From the NCBI GenBank assembly GCA_945889545.1, contig CAMDCC010000136.1, forward strand, positions 1 to 7,800: a DNA stretch of 7,800 nt. Reading direction: 5' to 3'. Every line of letters starts with the position of its first letter. Within the stretch, counting starts at the first letter, position 1. The stretch is from Bifidobacterium breve (GTDB lineage Bacteria > Actinomycetota > Acidimicrobiia > IMCC26256 > PALSA-555). This document shows, one piece after another, positions 6,419-7,800 of the stretch. The notes below the pieces were generated by a model. The model was given only the letters and a program-made list of their open reading frames with translations. It did no database searches and was not told where the DNA came from. Both the position numbers and the translations under genes were made by a program.

Positions 6419-7224
6419 CCGCCGCCGCGCTCGAGATCGACGACGTCGCCGTGTGGTTCGGCGGCGTGCACGCGGTTGATGGCGTCTCGCTGTCGATCGC
6501 GCCCGGCGAAGTGGTGGGGCTCATCGGACCGAACGGATCGGGCAAGACCACGTTGCTCGACGCCATCTCGGGCCAGACCCGTCCGACGCGCGGCTCCGTG
6601 CGTATCGACGGTCAAGACGTCACGGGTCGGCTCCCCGAGGCGCGCGCCAAGTTGGGTGTGGTGCGGTCGTTCCAGGACTGTCGGCTGTACCCGGAGCTGA
6701 GTGTCGAAGAGGTGCTCCTCGTATCGGAGGACGCGCGTCGCCGAGTCAGCGTTCTTTCAACAACGTTGCACGCGCCGTGGGCGCGTGGCGCCGAGCGGGC
6801 CAAGCGCGCCGCGGTCACCGACGTCATCGGCGCGTTCGGCCTCGATCGCTATCGCAATCATCGCATCCAAGAGCTCTCGACGGGCACCCGGCGGGTGGTC
6901 GACCTCGCCGCGATCGTGCTCGCTTCGCCTCGCCTGCTGCTCCTCGACGAGCCGACCGCCGGCATCGCGCAGCGCGAGGCGGAGGCGTTTATCCCGTTGC
7001 TCCGCCGTATCCACGACGTGACGGAGGCAACCATCGTGCTGGTCGAACACGACGTGCCCATGGTGTTCGCGCTCTCCACTCAGGTGGTCGTCATGGAGAC
7101 GGGCAAGGTCGCGAGCGCCGGCTCACCCGAGGCGGTGATGCAGGATCCAGCCGCCGTTGCCGCGTACCTCGGGGCGAGCCCCGAGGCCCTCGCCAGAAGT
7201 GGCAGGCTGTCGGGCGACGACTGA
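6415..7224 (+). CDS. livG: LivG-type ABC transporter ATPase
   Basis: A 269-residue cytoplasmic ATPase, close to the usual LivG length, expected to pair with the LivF-like domain of the upstream fusion and drive the LivHM permease. Motifs in order: Walker A GPNGSGKTT at 38-46, Q-loop Gln87 in RSFQDCRLYPELSV, the LivG-type helical insertion at about 103-150, signature LSTGTRR at 154-160, Walker B LLLLDEP at 174-180, TAGIAQREAE, and switch His212 in VEHD. The signature departs from LSGGQ: it keeps Leu-Ser and the second Gly but has Thr-Gly-Thr-Arg-Arg in place of Gly-Gly-Gln. The start overlaps the livHM stop by 4 bases (ATGA), implying translational coupling. The last 15 or so residues are a variable tail. 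The family assignment is secure; the cargo depends on the receptor and permease. Confidence 0.95.
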   Translation: MTAAALEIDDVAVWFGGVHAVDGVSLSIAPGEVVGLIGPNGSGKTTLLDAISGQTRPTRGSVRIDGQDVTGRLPEARAKLGVVRSFQDCRLYPELSVEEVLLVSEDARRRVSVLSTTLHAPWARGAERAKRAAVTDVIGAFGLDRYRNHRIQELSTGTRRVVDLAAIVLASPRLLLLDEPTAGIAQREAEAFIPLLRRIHDVTEATIVLVEHDVPMVFALSTQVVVMETGKVASAGSPEAVMQDPAAVAAYLGASPEALARSGRLSGDD

Positions 7225-7290
7225 CGAGGGCGTCAGGTTCGAGAGTGGGGGCCAGGCCCAAGCAGGCCGGCGGCGAAGTCGCCTTGAGTG

Positions 7291-7296
7291 GGGGGA
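7291..7296 (+). promoter_or_regulatory. Possible ribosome-binding site of the receptor gene
   Basis: GGGGGA lies 7 bases before the ATG at 7304. The 79-base gap after livG (7225-7303) shows no clear promoter hexamers and no stem followed by a T-run, so the receptor may be transcribed from the operon promoter. Confidence 0.4.
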
Positions 7297-7303
7297 TTGG
7301 CGC

Positions 7304-7800
7304 ATGGGGGGCACACGAGGTCGAGGTCTCGTCGGGATTGCCGTCGCGACGATGCTCATATTGGTTGCGGCACCGGCTTCGGCAATGCGATCGGCCGACT
7401 CCATCGCCAGCGTTGAGCCCGTGACCGACGGGGTCACGAAGAACTCGGTCACGGTGGTGTTCCCCGTCGTCGACCTGAGCGCCGCGAGCGGCGCGGCCGG
7501 GCTCCAGTACATCTCCGATGAGAAGGACCAGCTCGGGATCCACACGTACGTCGACGCGTTCAATGAAGCCGGCGGTGTGAACGGCCGGAAGATCAAGCCG
7601 AAAATCGTGAAGTTCAACCCGCTCAAGCCGTCAGAGATGCGCTCGTTGTGCAAGGACTGGACCACGAGCGGTGAAGTGTTCGCGGTGGTCGACACCGGCA
7701 AGTGGCACGGCGACAACCAGCTCTGTCTCACCGAAGAGGGGCAGATGCCGCTCATCTCGATGTGGACGACCGTGACCGAGTGGACCGATCGTGGCGCGCC
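7304..7800 (+). CDS. Periplasmic-binding-protein-like receptor of the HAAT ABC importer, 3' end cut off
   Basis: The first 165 codons are visible and open to the right edge; family members are commonly about 400-450 residues. The N-terminus has Arg5 and Arg7, a hydrophobic core at about 9-22 and a signal peptidase I-type site APASA ending at residue 27. The signal region has no cysteine, so no lipobox. The mature part begins a Leu/Ile/Val-type ligand-binding fold: VTVVFPVVDL, then YVDAFNEAGGVNGRKIKPKIVKFNP, the usual first strand, helix and GGVNGRKI turn, followed by a CKDW...VFAVVDTGKWHGDNQLCL stretch where the family normally has its helix and second strand. The ATG is chosen because it opens the signal peptide and has a GGGGGA upstream. 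It follows livG by 79 bases in the same direction and probably delivers substrate to LivHM. The ligand cannot be deduced from this fragment, and Leu/Ile/Val is not assured. Confidence 0.85.
   Translation, partial: MGGTRGRGLVGIAVATMLILVAAPASAMRSADSIASVEPVTDGVTKNSVTVVFPVVDLSAASGAAGLQYISDEKDQLGIHTYVDAFNEAGGVNGRKIKPKIVKFNPLKPSEMRSLCKDWTTSGEVFAVVDTGKWHGDNQLCLTEEGQMPLISMWTTVTEWTDRGA

Noticed and set aside
7225..7303. Possible terminator between livG and the receptor gene, including GGCGAAGTCGCC at 7272-7283
   Set aside because: The stem is only five pairs with a two-base loop, other stems nearby are weaker, and no T-run follows. It is not a convincing intrinsic terminator.
7123..7755. Minus-strand open frame opposite the receptor start
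   Set aside because: No motifs, antisense to a clear signal peptide and ligand-binding fold, consistent with a GC-driven shadow.

Overview
The window is high-GC bacterial DNA with GTG/ATG starts, strong G/C preference at third codon positions and short or overlapping gene junctions. This fits a high-GC actinobacterium. The degenerate LivG signature and the fused LivH-LivM permease remind me of Acidimicrobiia-type genomes, but that placement is an inference and no marker gene here proves it. Almost the whole window is coding, and the longest stretch without a gene is about 80 bases.

Layout. On the minus strand, reading leftward from about 2130, lie two translationally coupled catabolic genes. 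The first is a beta-hydroxyacid dehydrogenase of the 3-hydroxyisobutyrate dehydrogenase family (2130 to 1246). The second is an FGGY-family carbohydrate kinase (1249 to beyond position 1, 3' end cut off by the window). They share a 4-base GTGA start/stop overlap. A 52-base divergent spacer (2131-2182) separates them from a rightward operon: a long fusion of an MFS transporter with a LivF-type ABC ATPase (2183-4432), a fused LivH-LivM permease (4442-6418), a LivG ATPase (6415-7224) and a periplasmic-binding-protein-like substrate receptor (7304 to beyond 7800, cut off).

How the genes work together. The rightward genes form a full HAAT-type (branched-chain amino-acid/amide/organic-acid family) ABC importer: a receptor, both permease halves in one chain and two different ATPases. 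No separate LivF appears in the window. The only LivF-like domain is the C-terminal part of the MFS fusion, so a predicted secondary transporter is covalently tied to one motor subunit of a primary transporter. This is the most unusual feature of the window. Next to a hydroxyacid dehydrogenase and a sugar/polyol kinase, the importer may carry a hydroxy-acid, polyol or related carbon source rather than leucine, isoleucine or valine. That is inference from context only.

No RNA genes, insertion sequences, CRISPR arrays or convincing intrinsic terminators were seen.
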